Positions 60,710 to 64,000 of a stretch of 64,000 nt of DNA are shown piece by piece. Both the position numbers and the translations under genes were made by a program. The notes under the pieces are model-generated. The model was not told the DNA's origin. It saw only the letters and a program-made list of their open reading frames with translations, and did no database searches. Origin of the DNA: Proteromonas lacertae (Eukaryota; Sar; Bigyra; Opalinata; Proteromonadidae); the NCBI GenBank assembly GCA_002245135.1, contig NGBS01000583.1:248001-312000 (forward strand), in the 5' to 3' direction. The stretch's first letter is position 1. Each line of letters starts with the position of its first letter.

Positions 60710-62219
60710 TTAAATATAAGCAGAATAGAAACAAATGCTTCTCATTTCAGCTTCTTTTAATTCATTTGTATGCGTGGTACATTTCTTAATTATTCCATCC
60801 ATCAATCTATGTCCTTTGCTATACATTGAAGCATTTTGCATATTGGTAGAAACACCAAAACTTTTTAATCCAATCAATAGCTTTGTATTATTTATACTCA
60901 ATAATTGATTCATATTACACTCAAAAGCTGATACTAATTCAGTAATTATATCATCACCCCATAACTTATAATTAGTTCGAAATCTCCATAAATTCACTTG
61001 CCATCGAGTTTGAAAAAATGAACTTCCATATACTTGTATACCATATTTAAATGTATATTCTTTATCCTTATACTTTGCTTTTAGAAATTTATTTGTTCTT
61101 AATCCATGAGATCCAAGAATTGCATTATATTTATTGCTAATATGTTTCATTGCGTTGGTCATTTTACTATCAAATGTCTCATCATCATCACACCACATTG
61201 TATATTTATTATAATACAATAAAGGTAATAATCTTGATAAAAAGAAAACTGAATTCCAGTTAGTACACCAGAAATAATGAAGTTCTCTTTTATTATTCAG
61301 TGATTTCATCTCTTCATATGGATTAATATACATTTTGTTTTGAATAATTGATACAACTTTCAATGATTTATCAAATAAATCAATTTGATGTAAATATGGT
61401 TTTGAATTAGATCTTTTAAAGAATCTAATAATTAATGTCATATCTTCATTCTTATAGTTTGATAAACATCTTGTTTCTTTCAATTTCTTTTCATGCTTCT
61501 TAAATTCTTTTGATATTCTTTCTGTTGAATATAATTGCAACTTTTGCAGATGTTTTTCAACAAATTCTAAACCTAAATATAACCAAAAATATCTTAATTG
61601 ATGAATTGAATATTCCTTAAGTTTTATCACTTTATTATCCAATAATACTATTTTCTGTGTTTTGATGTATTTGTTTATGCTTCTCTCCAATTGTTTTACT
61701 TCAAATTCTTTGATTTCTACAACTAATATTTCATCTTTATCATAATCTGTGTTTAAAGGTAACAAAATTGAAAAAAGTTCTGGCTTTGGATACAAAATCC
61801 TTATTAGCCTAATATTTTTGTAATTTGAGTCGTGTACTATTGACTCTGTAATTGGAATCACCAAATATATATTCTCACATAATTTGAAAATTGAATTTGA
61901 CTTACTATCTGATATACTTCATTAATTGATCTAACATTTCAACTTTAAATGTTTTAGATGTGTATAAAATACATTCTTTATACAAACTACTTATGTTAGT
62001 TAAATTCTTGGAATTTTCCTCTACAGTGTAATCTGCATCTTCGATCATTGTAATATTTCTATCGTTCGGATCATCAGACAGTATATTTTTACTGTTCTGG
62101 TCTCTCGTTTCGGTTTTGATAGAGTGAATTATATCTCGTAGAGGCTTTTTACTTTTGTAATACAACATAAAACTTAAGAATAGAAGAATGCAGACAATAA
62201 GCGGCTTTGAAAGCTTCAT
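60710..62219 (-). CDS. Type II membrane glycosyltransferase-like protein, one frame break
   Basis: Short cytosolic tail, one membrane anchor (PLIVCILLFLSFMLYY, residues 6-21), a charged stem, and a lumenal domain with a DxD-like acidic motif (MWCDDDE) that would bind Mn and nucleotide sugar. Later blocks YGSSFFQTRW and KLWGDDI look like a sugar-acceptor region. Probably a Golgi glycosyltransferase; the exact family is not recognised. No introns. One +1 break at about 61900-61912: after QLMKYIR the frame meets TAG (61905), and skipping one base continues SKSNSIFKLCENIYLVIPITES. With that base skipped the gene is exactly 503 codons. It ends at the TAA at 60710. Confidence 0.6.
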
Positions 62220-62331
62220 TGATGATGAAATAAAAGTTTAATAATAAAACAAGCCTGGCTTGAGAGTAAGTTTTATTTTTATCAACGTATTATAAGTAAG
62301 AGTTAGATTATTAAGTAATTTCTTTAAAAAA

Positions 62332-64000
62332 TCAATTTAAATAATCAAAATCGTCCTCAAAATCGTCTTTTTTCTCTGGTTCTTGCTTTTTATTACTATC
62401 AATTGGATCTTTACTTGAATTCAATGGCTTATTATCTCCATCTTCCATCTCTCCTCTTTTTGATTCACTTAGAATTGATCTACTAGAATTCAAGTTATCA
62501 GATTCTTTTGGTTCTGTTTTTGACACCCTTCTCTTTTGTATTGTAATTTTTTTCTTTGATCTTTTTTCGAATTTTTTCTAAATTACAATATATATCATTC
62601 ATATACATACTCTTGCTAATTCTTTCTTTTTCTCCTCCTTCTTTCCCCTTTCTTGCTCAATTCTTATCTGTAAATCAATTCTTCTCTGTAATTCTTGATG
62701 TCTCAACTATTTTCATTATAAACAATACAATAAATAGATAAATACTTCTGGTGGAATGTATTTCAAATCAATCTTTTTATTCACATCTTCTTCCACATAA
62801 TCATCACCATTATTAATATTACTACTATTATCTCCACCACCATTATTCTTTCCATTGTTCTTTGTTTCTTCTAAATCATCTCCACCATCATTATTATCAT
62901 TATCTCCAAAATCATCTTTTGTTTCATTCATTGATTTTCTACTCTTTATTGTATCATTATTATTTGTATCTGGTTCTTTCTTTCCTGTTGCCATTGCTTT
63001 TATATTCTGTTTTCTTCTCTTCACTTCAGTTTTTAATAGGCTTTCTTGGATATAATGTTCTGGATTTGTTAGATTATGATAATATTCTTTTCTCTCTAAA
63101 AATAATTTGTGGGATTTTTCTTTCTTTTTTAATTCTTCTTCCATTTCTTTCTTTTTTATTTTATCATTCTCTTCAATCATTTTCTATATATTTATATTAT
63201 CATTATTATATATAATATTACTTGTGTTTGTGAAGATAATAATTTAATTGATTTTGTTGCTTTAGGAAGTACTGTAGCACTTGAAGTAACAATTTTCTCG
63301 AATTTCTTTGTTTGTTGTTCTTCTCTTCTTCTTTCTTCTTCGATTAATGCTCTTTCGTATTTCATCTGTCTTTCTATATTTTTAGCCTTCAATGTCTTTA
63401 AAAATACATATCTCTCTGAAGATGGATTATCAAAAGAAAATGGATTGATTTTTGTTGTTTTAACTTGAACTTTGTCATTTATAGTTGTCTTGTTATTCTT
63501 TGTTTTTCCAAATAAATCATCATCATTTTTATAAATAGACTAGTTTAATATTATTATCAATAATATATATATATACTTCATCAATTTTTTTCTTCATTTC
63601 TGCAAATTCTTGACGAGATGGAGCATGAGCTTCCTCCAATAATATTTGAGCACTATTCAACATTATATATTATATACTGTGCATTGGCTTTTATCTTTCT
63701 TTGCAACCTTTCAGTTTGTTGAGTTTTTAATACTTCACCATTTGCTATTTTAGTGAGTGGATCAACTGTGTTAGCTTTAAATCTTGATTTCTTTTCTTCT
63801 AATTCTTTTTCTTCTTCTTCTTTTTGTAATTTTACTGTTCTCTTTACTCTACTTTCAAATAATCTCTCTTCCATTCCTTTGAATGGTTTAATCATCTTCT
63901 TAATCTTTTCTTTTGATTTTTCTTTTCTTGTTCTTCTTTTAAACTCTTCTATTTCCATCATTTCATTGAATAAAGGTTCTTTTACTTCTGGTGGTACTAA
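62332..64000 (-). CDS. FAM161-like centrosomal/ciliary protein, partial
   Basis: The gene's 5' end lies beyond the right edge. FAM161 proteins sit at basal bodies and connecting cilia and bind microtubules. Visible features: EIEEFKRRTRKEKSKEK followed by KPFKGMEERL (family ...KEKSKEALL..QKPFKF), KKSRFKANTVDPLTKI (family KKFKANPVPxSV), and INPFSFDNPSSERY (family KPFSFxxRDxER). The rest is Lys/Glu-rich coiled coil with Asn/Asp-rich spacers. Introns: 25 nt (about 63655..63679), 37 nt (about 63543..63579), 38 nt (about 63185..63222), 39 nt (about 62706..62744) and 33 nt (about 62580..62612). Frame intact to the TGA at 62332. Presence suggests a flagellated stage in the life cycle. Confidence 0.65.

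Noticed and set aside
62862-63215. Plus-strand hydrophobic open frames opposite the FAM161-like gene
   Set aside because: Antisense of a Lys/Glu/Asp-rich coiled-coil gene, which always yields Leu/Phe/Ser-rich shadows.
1-64000. A non-standard genetic code as the reason for internal stops
   Set aside because: TAA, TAG and TGA all end intact genes here, and the broken genes need a frame change, not readthrough.
1-64000. tRNA or rRNA genes, CRISPR arrays, transposons or viral elements
   Set aside because: None recognised: no cloverleaf with B-box, no spacer array, no transposase or reverse transcriptase motif, no terminal repeats.

Overview
The window is nuclear DNA of a free-living or parasitic protist. 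It is about 75-80% A+T, gene-dense, and rich in very small spliceosomal introns, mostly 25-40 nt, opening gtatat and closing atag or ttag. The standard genetic code is used. Low-complexity Asn and Gln runs are common. Lineage hints are mixed: secreted EGF-like proteins of the type common in stramenopiles, an RWP-RK factor (plants, amoebozoans, oomycetes), and a FAM161-like basal-body protein suggesting a flagellated stage. I would guess a SAR or amoebozoan lineage and cannot name the species. Nothing viral or bacterial is inserted.

Layout. 0-5 kb: 3' end of a helical-repeat gene, a B56-type PP2A subunit and a secreted EGF-like protein. 5-11.2 kb: EFL1 ribosome-assembly GTPase, an SNM1/Apollo-type nuclease and a tandem pair of FYVE proteins. 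11.2-21 kb: membrane RING ligase, an RWP-RK/F-box/BRCT fusion, a penicillin-binding-type serine peptidase and a kinesin-4. 20.7-28.3 kb: a giant deubiquitinase. 28.5-31.6 kb: two divergent MAPK-like kinases; a 5'-truncated copy of one lies at 42 kb. 31.7-39.6 kb: ankyrin/ZZ protein, small basic protein, TMEM208/SND2, mitochondrial MAM33, a second EGF-like protein and SDE2. 39.7-45.6 kb: two cathepsin L-like proteases and three tandem COPI-associated membrane proteins. 45.7-56.3 kb: PHD protein, zinc/ankyrin/TPR protein, pyruvate kinase, a large helical protein, a secreted protein and mitochondrial ribosomal protein mL41. 56.3-64 kb: a 1013-residue helical protein, a broken reading frame, a type II membrane glycosyltransferase-like protein and a FAM161-like gene cut by the right edge.

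Two features stand out. First, at least ten genes plus one truncated copy carry frame breaks that all need one base (sometimes two) to be skipped; no case clearly needs a base added. They include essential, well-conserved proteins (EFL1, SDE2, USP). This fits pervasive +1 translational frameshifting, or insertion-biased consensus errors. Homology shows that in several cases the shift lies upstream of the stop codon, so a simple stop-triggered model fails. Second, two introns and a probable third begin ATATCTTTT instead of GT and end AG, resembling U12-type AT-introns, among dozens of tiny GT-AG introns.
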